Shown here in pieces: positions 1 through 10,900 of a stretch of 64,000 nt of DNA (positions are counted from its first letter, which is position 1; each line of letters begins with the position of its first letter). The position numbers were made by a program, and so were the translations under genes. The notes beneath the pieces were generated by a model. That model was given only the letters and a program-made list of their open reading frames with translations, was not told the DNA's origin and ran no database searches. The DNA is taken from positions 186,001 through 250,000 of the forward strand of contig NW_027096072.1 in NCBI RefSeq assembly GCF_040115645.1, in the 5' to 3' direction. This stretch comes from Euwallacea fornicatus. Taxonomy: Eukaryota; Arthropoda; Insecta; Coleoptera; Curculionidae.

Positions 1-64
1 GATCATAGAATCATCTCGTTTAGCTCTTCCACATGACTCATAAGGTTTCATTATAGCTCGGTGA

Positions 65-78
65 GTTTTCTAGAAAAC
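65..78. repeat. 14-bp perfect palindrome (example), once per A and B monomer
   Basis: GTTTTCTAGAAAAC is identical to its own reverse complement and centres on TCTAGA. It recurs in most A and B monomers at the same phase. It is broken in families C (TTTTTTAGAAAACT) and D (ATTTTTGTAGAAAAC), in A/B units with GTTGTCTAG, and in units with TTCTCGAAAAC or TTCTTGAAAAC. A perfect dyad kept in one set of monomers and lost in another is what a binding site for a dimeric protein, or a cruciform-prone site, would look like. That function is inference. Confidence 0.85.
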
Positions 79-262
79 GAGTAATTTATGTGCTCAAACA
101 CACATCTTTCGTGACTTTTCAAGCTTTGAACATCCGTAACTTCGGCAAATGAGTTCCAAATACCTTCAAAATTTTACTACAGAATCACCTCGACGAGCTC
201 TTTAACACGACTAAGAAGGCTTCATTATATCTAGGTGAGTTTTCTAGAAAACGAGTAATTTA

Positions 263-276
263 TGTGCTCAAGCACA
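263..276. repeat. Inverted repeat TGTGCT-CA-AGCACA (example)
   Basis: Six-base arms (263-268 and 271-276) flank a two-base spacer. The dyad is intact in monomers reading CTCAAGCAC and loses one pair in those reading CTCAAACAC. CTCAAACAC mostly accompanies the CTCGGTGAG (family A) and D contexts, and CTCAAGCAC the CTAGGTGAG (family B) context, although the linkage is broken in places. A related GTGCTTAAGCAC form near 43.80, 47.45 and 50.58 kb is a perfect 12-base palindrome. Confidence 0.8.
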
Positions 277-1357
277 CATCTTTCGTGACTTTTCAAGTTT
301 TGAACCTCCGTAACTTCGGCAAATGTGCTTCAAATTGCTTTAAAAATTGATCATAGAATCATCTTGTTTAGCTCTTCATCATTACTCATAAGGCTTCATT
401 ATATCTCGGTGAGTTTTCTAGAAAACGAGTAATTTATGTGCTCAAACACACATCTTTCGTGACTTTTCAAGCTTTGAACCTCCGTAACATCGGCAAATGA
501 GCTCCAAATACCTTCAAAATTTTACCACAGAATCACCTCGACGAGCTCTTTAACACGACTAAGAAGGCTTCATTATATCTAGGTGAGTTTTCTAGAAAAC
601 GAGTAATTTATGTGCTCAAGCACACATCTTTCGTGACTTTTCAAGTTTTGAACCTCCGTAACTTCGGCAAATGAGCTCCAAATACCTTCAAAATTTTACC
701 ACAGAATCAACTCGACGAGCTCTTTAACATGACAAATAAGGCTTCATTGTATCTTGGTGAGTTTTTTAGAAAACTAGTAATTTATGTGCTCAAGCACACA
801 TCTTTCGTGACTTTTCAAGCTTTGAACCTCCGTAACTTCGGCAAATGTGCTTCAAATTGCTTAAATAATTGATCATAGAATCATCTCGTTGAGCTCTTCA
901 TCATGACTCATAAGGCTTCATTATATCTAGGTGAGTTTTCTAGAAAACGAGTAATTTATGTGCTCAAGCACACATCTTTCGTGACTTTTCAAGTTTTGAA
1001 CCTCCGTAACTTCGGCAAATGAGCTCCAAATACCTTCAAAATTTGACCACAGAATCACCTCGACGAGCTCTTTAACATGACAAATAAGGCTTCATTGTAT
1101 CTTGGTGAGTTTTTTAGAAAACTAGTAATTTATGTGCTCAAGCACACATCTTTCGTGACTTTTCAAGCTTTGAACATCCGTAACTTCGGCAAATGAGTTC
1201 CAAATACCTTCAAAATTTTACTACAGAATCACCTCGACGAGCTCTTTAACACGACTAAGAAGGCTTCATTATATCTAGGTGAGTTTTCTAGAAAACGAGT
1301 AATTTATGTGCTCAAGCACACATCTTTCGTGACTTTTCAAGCTTTGAACCTCCGTAA

Positions 1358-1532
1358 CTTCGGCAAATGAGCTCCAAATACCTTCAAAATTTTACCACAG
1401 AATCAACTCGACGAGCTCTTTAACACGACTAAGAAGGCTTCATTGTATCTTGGTGAATTTTTGTAGAAAACGAGTAATTTATGGGCTCAAACACACATCT
1501 TTCGTGACTTTTCAAGCTCTGAACCTCCGTAA
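1358..1532 (+). repeat. Family D monomer (example, 175 bp, one-base insertion)
   Basis: Phased from CTTCGG, this unit is 175 bp because GTGAATTTTTGTAGAAAACG replaces GTGAGTTTTCTAGAAAACG. It also carries CATTGTATCTTGG and ATGGGCTCAAACAC. Both strong dyads of the B monomer (around TCTAGA and around CTCAAG) are lost. The extra base explains why many repeat offsets in this window are a multiple of 174 plus 1, 2 or 3. D units occur at about 1.45, 3.54 and 15.4 kb and then often from 21.3 kb onward. They sometimes come in immediate pairs, as at about 21.3 and 21.5 kb. Confidence 0.9.
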
Positions 1533-2750
1533 CTTCGGCAAATGAGCTCCAAATACCTTCAAAATTTTACCACAGAATCAACTCGACGAGCTCTTTAACA
1601 CGACTAAGAAGGCTTCATTATATCTAGGTGAGTTTTTTAGAAAACTAGTAAGTTATGTGCTCAAGCACACATCTTTCGTGACTTTTAAAGCTTTGAACCT
1701 CCGTAACTTCGGCAAATGAGCTCCAAATACCTTCAAAATTTTACCACAGAATCAACTCGACGAGCTCTTTAACACGACTAAGAAGGCTTCATTATATCTA
1801 GGCGAGTTTTCTAGAAAACGAGTAATTTATGTGCTCAAGCACACATCTTTCGTGACTTTTCAAGTTTTGAACGTCAGTAACTTCGGCGAATGTGCTTCAA
1901 ATTGCTTAAAAAATTGATCATAGAATCATCTCGTTGAGCTCTTCATCATGACTCATAAGGCTTCATTATATCTCGGTGAGTTGTCTAGAAAACGAGTAAT
2001 TTATGTGCTCAAACACACATCTTTCGTGACTTTTCAAGCTTTGAACCTCCGTAACTTCGGCAAATGAGCTCCAAATACCTTCAAAATTTGACCACAGAAT
2101 CATCTCAACGAGCTCTTTAACACGACTAAGAAGGCTTCATTATATCTCGGTGAGTTTTCTAGAAAACGAGTAATTTATGTGCTCAAGCACACATCTTTCG
2201 TGACTTTTCCAGATTTGAACCTCCGTAACTTCGGCAAATGTGCTTCAAATTGCTTAAAAAATTGATCATAGAATCATCTCGTTTAGCTCTTCCACATGAC
2301 TCATAAGGTTTCATTATAGCTCGGTGAGTTTTCTAGAAAACGAGTAATTTATGTGCTCAAACACACATCTTTCGTGACTTTTCAAGCTTTGAACATCCGT
2401 AACTTCGGCAAATGAGTTCCAAATACCTTCAAAATTTTACTACAGAATCACCTCGACGAGCTCTTTAACACGACTAAGAAGGCTTCATTATATCTAGGTG
2501 AGTTTTCTAGAAAACGAGTAATTTATGTGCTCAAGCACACATCTTTCGTGACTTTTCAAGTTTTGAACCTCCGTAACTTCGGCAAATGTGCTTCAAATTG
2601 CTTTAAAAATTGATCATAGAATCATCTTGTTTAGCTCTTCATCATTACTCATAAGGCTTCATTATATCTCGGTGAGTTTTCTAGAAAACGAGTAATTTAT
2701 GTGCTCAAACACACATCTTTCGTGACTTTTCAAGCTTTGAACCTCCGTAA

Positions 2751-2924
2751 CTTCGGCAAATGAGCTCCAAATACCTTCAAAATTTTACCACAGAATCACC
2801 TCGACGAGCTCTTTAACACGACTAAGAAGGCTTCATTATATCTAGGTGAGTTTTCTAGAAAACGAGTAATTTATGTGCTCAAGCACACATCTTTCGTGAC
2901 TTTTCAAGTTTTGAACCTCCGTAA
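2751..2924 (+). repeat. Family B monomer (example, 174 bp), the majority form
   Basis: This is an example of the commonest family, phased from CTTCGG. Its marks are AATGAGCTCCAAATACC, TCAAAATTTTACCACAG, CACCTCGACGAGCTC (or CAACTCGACGAGCTC), TTTAACACGACTAAGAAGG, TATATCTAGGTGAG and TCTAGAAAACGAG. It holds two SacI-type GAGCTC sites, an XbaI-type TCTAGA and, when the next segment is CAAGCTTTG, a HindIII-type AAGCTT. Common sub-variants include GAGTTCC, GAGATCC, AAAACAAG, AAAACGTG, ACGACTTAG and CATCTCAACGAG. These sub-variants are useful for tracking which stretches were copied from which. Confidence 0.9.
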
Positions 2925-3098
2925 CTTCGGCAAATGAGCTCCAAATACCTTCAAAATTTTACCACAGAATCAACTCGACGAGCTCTTTAACATGACAAAT
3001 AAGGCTTCATTGTATCTTGGTGAGTTTTTTAGAAAACTAGTAATTTATGTGCTCAAGCACACATCTTTCGTGACTTTTCAAGCTTTGAACCTCCGTAA
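2925..3098 (+). repeat. Family C monomer (example, 174 bp)
   Basis: This monomer follows a B unit directly. Its first part is B-like (GAGCTCCAAATACC, ACCACAG). It then switches to TTTAACATGACAAATAAGG, CATTGTATCTTGGTGAG and TTTTTTAGAAAACTAGTAA. The last change removes the XbaI-type dyad and creates a SpeI-type ACTAGT, so the family could be told apart by restriction pattern. It is frequent from about 0.7 to 3.1 kb and again after 21 kb, and I did not see it between about 3.1 and 21.0 kb. A sub-form with TATTTTGGTGAG appears near 44.28, 47.76, 50.89, 60.47 and 63.08 kb. Confidence 0.88.
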
Positions 3099-4665
3099 CT
3101 TCGGCAAATGTGCTTCAAATTGCTTAAATAATTGATCATAGAATCATCTCGTTGAGCTCTTCATCATGACTCATAAGGCTTCATTATATCTAGGTGAGTT
3201 TTCTAGAAAACGAGTAATTTATGTGCTCAAGCACACATCTTTCGTGACTTTTCAAGTTTTGAACCTCCGTAACTTCGGCAAATGAGCTCCAAATACCTTC
3301 AAAATTTGACCACAGAATCACCTCGACGAGCTCTTTAACACGACTAAGAAGGCTTCATTATATCTAGGTGAGTTTTCTAGAAAACGAGTAATTTATGTGC
3401 TCAAGCACACATCTTTCGTGACATTTCAAGCTTTGAACCTCCGTAACTTCGGCAAATGAGCTCCAAATACCTTCAAAATTTTACCACAGAATCAACTCGA
3501 CGAGCTCTTTAACACGACTAAGAAGGCTTCATTGTATCTTGGTGAATTTTTGTAGAAAACGAGTAATTTATGGGCTCAAACACACATCTTTCGTGACTTT
3601 TCAAGCTCTGAACCTCCGTAACTTCGGCAAATGAGCTCCAAATACCTTCAAAATTTTACCACAGAATCAACTCGACGAGCTCTTTAACACGACTAAGAAG
3701 GCTTCATTATATCTAGGTGAGTTTTTTAGAAAACTAGTAAGTTATGTGCTCAAGCACACATCTTTCGTGACTTTTAAAGCTTTGAACCTCCGTAACTTCG
3801 GCAAATGAGCTCCAAATACCTTCAAAATTTTACCACAGAATCAACTCGACGAGCTCTTTAACACGACTAAGAAGGCTTCATTATATCTAGGCGAGTTTTC
3901 TAGAAAACGAGTAATTTATGTGCTCAAGCACACATCTTTCGTGACTTTTCAAGTTTTGAACGTCAGTAACTTCGGCGAATGTGCTTCAAATTGCTTAAAA
4001 AATTGATCATAGAATCATCTCGTTGAGCTCTTCATCATGACTCATAAGGCTTCATTATATCTCGGTGAGTTGTCTAGAAAACGAGTAATTTATGTGCTCA
4101 AACACACATCTTTCGTGACTTTTCAAGCTTTGAACCTCCGTAACTTCGGCAAATGAGCTCCAAATACCTTCAAAATTTTACCACAGAATCACCTCGACGA
4201 GCTCTTTAACACGACTAAGAAGGCTTCATTATATCTCGGTGAGTTTTCTAGAAAACGAGTAATTTATGTGCTCAAGCACACATCTTTCGTGACTTTTCAA
4301 GCTTTGAACCTCCGTAACTTCGGCAAATGAGCTCCAAATACCTTCAAAATTTTACCACAGAATCACCTCGACGAGCTCTTTAACACGACTAAGAAGGCTT
4401 CATTATATCTAGGTGAGTTTTCTAGAAAACGAGTAATTTATGTGCTCAAGCACACATCTTTCGTGACTTTTCCAGATTTGAACCTCCGTAACTTCGGCAA
4501 ATGTGCTTCAAATTGCTTAAAAAATTGATCATAGAATCATCTCGTTTAGCTCTTCCACATGACTCATAAGGTTTCATTATAGCTCGGTGAGTTTTCTAGA
4601 AAACGAGTAATTTATGTGCTCAAACACACATCTTTCGTGACTTTTCAAGCTTTAAACCTCCGTAA

Positions 4666-4839
4666 CTTCGGCAAATGAGCTCCAAATACCTTCAAAATTT
4701 TACCACAGAATCAACTCGACGAGCTCTTCATCATGACTCATAAGGCTTCATTATATCTCGGTGAGTTTTCTAGAAAACGAGTAATTTATGTGCTCAAACA
4801 CACATCTTTCGTGACTTTTCAAGCTTTGAACCTCCGTAA
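4666..4839 (+). repeat. Hybrid monomer, B block joined to A block (reciprocal form)
   Basis: This monomer starts as family B (GAGCTCCAAATACC, ACCACAGAATCAACTCGACG) and ends as family A (AGCTCTTCATCATGACTC, CTCGGTGAG). It switches at the same GAGCTCTT as the A-to-B hybrid at 33048-33221 but in the opposite sense. It recurs at about 6.1, 8.2, 10.1, 11.5, 12.7, 13.6, 15.9, 17.4, 18.6, 22.1, 24.2 and 45.6 kb, so it is much more widespread than its reciprocal. Confidence 0.85.
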
Positions 4840-6579
4840 CTTCGGCAAATGAGCTCCAAATACCTTCAAAATTTGACCACAGAATCATCTCAACGAGCTC
4901 TTTAACACGACTAAGAAGGCTTCATTATATCTAGGTGAGTTTTCTAGAAAACGAGTAATTTATGTGCTCAAGCACACATCTTTCGTGACTTTTCCAGATT
5001 TGAACCTCCGTAACTTCGGCAAATGTGCTTCAAATTGCTTAAAAAATTGATCATAGAATCATCTCGTGTAGCTCTTCATTATGACTCATAAGGCTTCATT
5101 ATATCTCGGTGAGTTTTCTAGAAAACGAGTAATTTATGTGCTCAAACACACATCTTTCGTGACTTTTCAAGCTTTGAACCTCCGTAACTTCGGCAAATGA
5201 GCTCCAAATACCTTCAAAATTTTACCACAGAATCACCTCGACGAGCTCTTTAACACGACTAAGAAGGCTTCATTATATCTAGGTGAGTTTTCTAGAAAAC
5301 GAGTAATTTATGTGCTCAAGCACACATCTTTCGTGACTTTTCAAGTTTTGAACGTCAGTAACTTCGGCGAATGTGCTTCAAATTGCTTAAAAAATTGATC
5401 ATAGAATCATCTCGTTGAGCTCTTCATCATGACTCATAAGGCTTCATTATATCTCGGTGAGTTGTCTAGAAAACGAGTAATTTATGTGCTCAAACACACA
5501 TCTTTCGTGACTTTTCAAGCTTTGAACCTCCGTAACTTCGGCAAATGAGCTCCAAATACCTTCAAAATTTTACCACAGAATCACCTCGACGAGCTCTTTA
5601 ACACGACTAAGAAGGCTTCATTATATCTAGGTGAGTTTTCTAGAAAACGAGTAATTTATGTGCTCAAGCTCACATCTTTCGTGACTTTTCAAGTTTTGAA
5701 CGTCAGTAACTTCGGCGAATGTGCTTCAAATTGCTTAAAAAATTGATCATAGAATCATCTCGTTGAGCTCTTCATCATGACTCATAAGGCTTCATTATAG
5801 CTCGGTGAGTTTTCTAGAAAACGAGTAATTTATGTGCTCAAACACACATCTTTCGTGACTTTTCAAGCCTTGAACCTCCGTAACTTCGGCAAATGAGCTC
5901 CAAATACCTTCAAAATTTTACCACAGAATCACTTCGACGAGCTCATTAACACGACTAAGAAGGCTTCATTATATCTAGGTGAGTTTTCTAGAAAACGAGT
6001 AATTTATGTGCTCAAACACACATCTTTCGTGACTTTTCAAGCTTTGAACCTCCCTAACTTCGGCAAATGAGCTCCAAATACCTTCAAAATTTTACCACAG
6101 AATCAACTCGACGAGCTCTTCATCATGACTCATAAGGCTTCATTATATCTCGGTGAGTTTTCTAGAAAACGAGTAATTTATGTGCTCAAACACACATCTT
6201 TCGTGACTTTTCAAGTTTTGAACGTCCGTAACTTCGGCGAATGTGCTTCAAATTGCTTAAAAAATTGATCATAGAATCATCTCGTTTAGCTCTTCATCAT
6301 GACTCATAAGGCTTCATTATATCTCGGTGAGTTGTCTAGAAAACGAGTAATTTATGTGCTCAAACACACATCTTTCGTGACTTTTCAAGCTTTGAACCTC
6401 CGTAACTTCGGCAAATGAGCTCCAAATACCTTCAAAATTTTACCACAGAATCACCTCGACGAGCTCTTTAACACGACTAAGAAGGCTTCATTATATCTCG
6501 GTGAGTTTTCTAGAAAACGAGTAATTTATGTGCTCAAACACACATCTTTCGTGACTTTTCAAGTTTTGAACGTCAGTAA

Positions 6580-6753
6580 CTTCGGCGAATGTGCTTCAAA
6601 TTGCTTAAAAAATTGATCATAGAATCATCTCGTTGAGCTCTTCATCATGACTCATAAGGCTTCATTATAGCTCGGTGAGTTTTCTAGAAAACGAGTAATT
6701 TATGGGCTCAAACACACATCTTTCGTGACTTTTAAAGCTTTGAACCTCCGTAA
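6580..6753 (+). repeat. A monomer carrying the D-type ATGGGCTC segment
   Basis: This 174-bp unit has a family A front (TTGATCATAG, GCTCGGTGAG) and an intact TCTAGA dyad, but continues with ATGGGCTCAAACAC (a D mark) and GACTTTTAAAGC. The same combination recurs at about 8.8 and 12.1 kb; a B-fronted version is at 13.8 kb. True D monomers (GTGAATTTTTGTAG) are absent between about 3.6 and 15.3 kb, so these units look like a remnant of D sequence transferred by exchange or conversion. Confidence 0.75.
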
Positions 6754-7275
6754 CTTCGGCAAATGAGCTCCAAATACCTTCAAAATTTTACCACAGAATC
6801 AACTCGACGAGCTCTTTAACACGACTAAGAAGGCTTCATTATATCTAGGTGAGTTTTCTAGAAAACGAGTAATTTATGTGCTCAAGCACACATCTTTCGT
6901 GACTTTTCAAGTTTTGAACGTCAGTAACTTCGGCGAATGTGCTTCAAATTGCTTAAAAAATTGATCATAGAATCATCTCGTTGAGCTCTTCATCATGACT
7001 CATAAGGCTTCATTATATCTCGGTGAGTTGTCTAGAAAACGAGTAATTTATGTGCTCAAACACACATCTTTCGTGACTTTTAAAGCTTTGAACCTCCGTA
7101 ACTTCGGCAAATGAGCTCCAAATACCTTCAAAATTTTACCACAGAATCAACTCGACGAGCTCTTTAACACGACTAAGAAGGCTTCATTATATCTAGGCGA
7201 GTTTTCTAGAAAACGAGTAATTTATGTGCTCAAGCACACATCTTTCGTGACTTTTCAAGTTTTGAACGTCAGTAA

Positions 7276-7971
7276 CTTCGGCGAATGTGCTTCAAATTGC
7301 TTAAAAAATTGATCATAGAATCATCTCGTTGAGCTCTTCATCATGACTCATAAGGCTTCATTATATCTCGGTGAGTTGTCTAGAAAACGAGTAATTTATG
7401 TGCTCAAGCACACATCTTTCGTGACTTTTCAAGTTTTGAACGTCAGTAACTTCGGCGAATGTGCTTCAAATTGCTTAAAAAATTGATCATAGAATCATCT
7501 CGTTGAGCTCTTCATCATGACTCATAAGGCTTCATTATATCTCGGTGAGTTGTCTAGAAAACGAGTAATTTATGTGCTCAAGCACACATCTTTCGTGACT
7601 TTTCAAGTTTTGAACGTCAGTAACTTCGGCGAATGTGCTTCAAATTGCTTAAAAAATTGATCATAGAATCATCTCGTTGAGCTCTTCATCATGACTCATA
7701 AGGCTTCATTATATCTAGGTGAGTTTTCTAGAAAACGAGTAATTTATGTGCTCAAGCACACATCTTTCGTGACTTTTCAAGTTTTGAACGTCAGTAACTT
7801 CGGCGAATGTGCTTCAAATTGCTTAAAAAATTGATCATAGAATCATCTCGTTGAGCTCTTCATCATGACTCATAAGGCTTCATTATAGCTCGGTGAGTTT
7901 TCTAGAAAACGAGTAATTTATGTGCTCAAACACACATCTTTCGTGACTTTTCAAGCCTTGAACCTCCGTAA
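7276..7971 (+). repeat. Run of four consecutive A-fronted monomers
   Basis: GATCATAG landmarks at 7311, 7485, 7659 and 7833 are each 174 bp apart, so four monomers in a row have the family A front. Elsewhere in the window A monomers are separated by one or more B-like units. The first three carry GTCAGTAAC ahead of the next unit, and two of them share GTTGTCTAG. This looks like a very recent local monomer-by-monomer expansion. Confidence 0.85.
7450..7623 (+). repeat. Family A monomer (example, 174 bp)
   Basis: This is an example of family A, phased from CTTCGG. Its marks are GAATGTGCTTCAAATTGC in place of AATGAGCTCCAAATACC, then TTGATCATAG (a BclI-type TGATCA), ATCTCGTTGAGC or ATCTCGTTTAGC, CATCATGACTCATAAGG and CTCGGTGAG. 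The two versions of this part align without gaps, so A and B differ by many substitutions in one block rather than by indels. A monomers are a minority, usually one per several B-like monomers, so they serve as landmarks for measuring higher-order units. Up to about 18.2 kb the preceding CTTTTCAAGTTTTGAAC is usually followed by GTCAGTAAC; from about 19.8 kb onward it reads GTCCGTAAC. Confidence 0.9.
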
Positions 7972-10900
7972 CTTCGGCAAATGAGCTCCAAATACCTTCA
8001 AAATTTTACCACAGAATCACTTCGACGAGCTCATTAACACGACTAAGAAGGCTTCATTATATCTAGGTGAGTTTTCTAGAAAACGAGTAATTTATGTGCT
8101 CAAACACACATCTTTCGTGACTTTTCAAGCTTTGAACCTCCCTAACTTCGGCAAATGAGCTCCAAATACCTTCAAAATTTTACCACAGAATCAACTCGAC
8201 GAGCTCTTCATCATGACTCATAAGGCTTCATTATATCTCGGTGAGTTTTCTAGAAAACGAGTAATTTATGTGCTCAAACACACATCTTTCGTGACTTTTC
8301 AAGTTTTGAACGTCCGTAACTTCGGCGAATGTGCTTCAAATTGCTTAAAAAATTGATCATAGAATCATCTCGTTTAGCTCTTCATCATGACTCATAAGGC
8401 TTCATTATATCTCGGTGAGTTGTCTAGAAAACGAGTAATTTATGTGCTCAAACACACATCTTTCGTGACTTTTCAAGCTTTGAACCTCCGTAACTTCGGC
8501 AAATGAGCTCCAAATACCTTCAAAATTTTACCACAGAATCACCTCGACGAGCTCTTTAACACGACTAAGAAGGCTTCATTATATCTCGGTGAGTTTTCTA
8601 GAAAACGAGTAATTTATGTGCTCAAACACACATCTTTCGTGACTTTTCAAGTTTTGAACGTCAGTAACTTCGGCGAATGTGCTTCAAATTGCTTAAAAAA
8701 TTGATCATAGAATCATCTCGTTGAGCTCTTCATCATGACTCATAAGGCTTCATTATAGCTCGGTGAGTTTTCTAGAAAACGAGTAATTTATGGGCTCAAA
8801 CACACATCTTTCGTGACTTTTAAAGCTTTGAACCTCCGTAACTTCGGCAAATGAGCTCCAAATACCTTCAAAATTTTACCACAGAATCAACTCGACGAGC
8901 TCTTTAACACGACTAAGAAGGCTTCATTATATCTAGGTGAGTTTTCTAGAAAACGAGTAATTTATGTGCTCAAGCACACATCTTTCGTGACTTTTCAAGT
9001 TTTGAACGTCAGTAACTTCGGCGAATGTGCTTCAAATTGCTTAAAAAATTGATCATAGAATCATCTCGTTGAGCTCTTCATCATGACTCATAAGGCTTCA
9101 TTATATCTCGGTGAGTTGTCTAGAAAACGAGTAATTTATGTGCTCAAACACACATCTTTCGTGACTTTTAAAGCTTTGAACCTCCGTAACTTCGGCAAAT
9201 GAGCTCCAAATACCTTCAAAATTTTACCACAGAATCAACTCGACGAGCTCTTTAACACGACTAAGAAGGCTTCATTATATCTAGGCGAGTTTTCTAGAAA
9301 ACGAGTAATTTATGTGCTCAAGCACACATCTTTCGTGACTTTTCAAGTTTTGAACGTCAGTAACTTCGGCGAATGTGCTTCAAATTGCTTAAAAAATTGA
9401 TCATAGAATCATCTCGTTGAGCTCTTCATCATGACTCATAAGGCTTCATTATATCTCGGTGAGTTGTCTAGAAAACGAGTAATTTATGTGCTCAAACACA
9501 CATCTTTCGTGACTTTTCAAGCTTTGAACCTCCGTAACTTCGGCAAATGAGCTCCAAATACCTTCAAAATTTGACCACAGAATCATCTCAACGAGCTCTT
9601 TAACACGACTAAGAAGGCTTCATTATATCTCGGTGAGTTTTCTAGAAAACGAGTAATTTATGTGCTCAAGCACACATCTTTCGTGACTTTTCAAGCTTTG
9701 AACCTCCGTAACTTCGGCAAATGAGCTCCAAATACCTTCAAAATTTTACCACAGAATCACCTCGACGAGCTCTTTAACACGACTAAGAAGGCTTCATTAT
9801 ATCTAGGTGAGTTTTCTAGAAAACGAGTAATTTATGTGCTCAAGCACACATCTTTCGTGACTTTTCCAGATTTGAACCTCCGTAACTTCGGCAAATGTGC
9901 TTCAAATTGCTTAAAAAATTGATCATAGAATCATCTCGTTTAGCTCTTCCACATGACTCATAAGGTTTCATTATAGCTCGGTGAGTTTTCTAGAAAACGA
10001 GTAATTTATGTGCTCAAACACACATCTTTCGTGACTTTTCAAGCTTTAAACCTCCGTAACTTCGGCAAATGAGCTCCAAATACCTTCAAAATTTTACCAC
10101 AGAATCAACTCGACGAGCTCTTCATCATGACTCATAAGGCTTCATTATATCTCGGTGAGTTTTCTAGAAAACGAGTAATTTATGTGCTCAAACACACATC
10201 TTTCGTGACTTTTCAAGCTTTGAACCTCCGTAACTTCGGCAAATGAGCTCCAAATACCTTCAAAATTTGACCACAGAATCATCTCAACGAGCTCTTTAAC
10301 ACGACTAAGAAGGCTTCATTATATCTAGGTGAGTTTTCTAGAAAACGAGTAATTTATGTGCTCAAGCACACATCTTTCGTGACTTTTCCAGATTTGAACC
10401 TCCGTAACTTCGGCAAATGTGCTTCAAATTGCTTAAAAAATTGATCATAGAATCATCTCGTGTAGCTCTTCATTATGACTCATAAGGCTTCATTATATCT
10501 CGGTGAGTTTTCTAGAAAACGAGTAATTTATGTGCTCAAACACACATCTTTCGTGACTTTTCAAGCTTTGAACCTCCGTAACTTCGGCAAATGAGCTCCA
10601 AATACCTTCAAAATTTTACCACAGAATCACCTCGACGAGCTCTTTAACACGACTAAGAAGGCTTCATTATATCTAGGTGAGTTTTCTAGAAAACGAGTAA
10701 TTTATGTGCTCAAGCACACATCTTTCGTGACTTTTCAAGTTTTGAACGTCAGTAACTTCGGCGAATGTGCTTCAAATTGCTTAAAAAATTGATCATAGAA
10801 TCATCTCGTTGAGCTCTTCATCATGACTCATAAGGCTTCATTATATCTCGGTGAGTTGTCTAGAAAACGAGTAATTTATGTGCTCAAACACACATCTTTC

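Larger units (their letters stand above)
1..4526 (+). repeat. Two 13-monomer higher-order units of 2263 bp
   Basis: The segment starting GATCATAG, then CGTTTAGCTCTTCCACATG, at base 1 restarts at 2264 and again at 4527, giving units of 2263 bp (13 x 174 plus one D base). The two units differ by single bases (for example GTAACATCGG near 489 against GTAACTTCGG) and by two whole-monomer changes that cancel. Unit 1 has an extra C-type monomer with GAACATCC and TTTACTACAG near 1.07-1.24 kb. Unit 2 has an extra B monomer near 4.2-4.4 kb. Between these points the offset is 2089 bp (D marks at 1453 and 3542). Confidence 0.88.
5615..9488 (+). repeat. Nested 12-monomer duplication, offset 2088 bp
   Basis: About 5615-7400 is repeated at about 7703-9488, exactly 12 x 174 away. 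The private mark CAAGCCTTGAACC lies at 5869 and 7957, and a third copy at 11263 belongs to the larger 5394-bp duplication (12 + 19 = 31 monomers). The small duplication therefore sits inside and beside the large one, so at least two rounds of unequal exchange are needed. Confidence 0.85.

Noticed and set aside
84..150. CENP-B box in the CTTCGGCAAATGAGC segment
   Set aside because: TTCG and the A five bases after it match the known box layout, but the required CGGG is absent (AGCT or TGCT instead). I saw no better match on either strand of the consensus.
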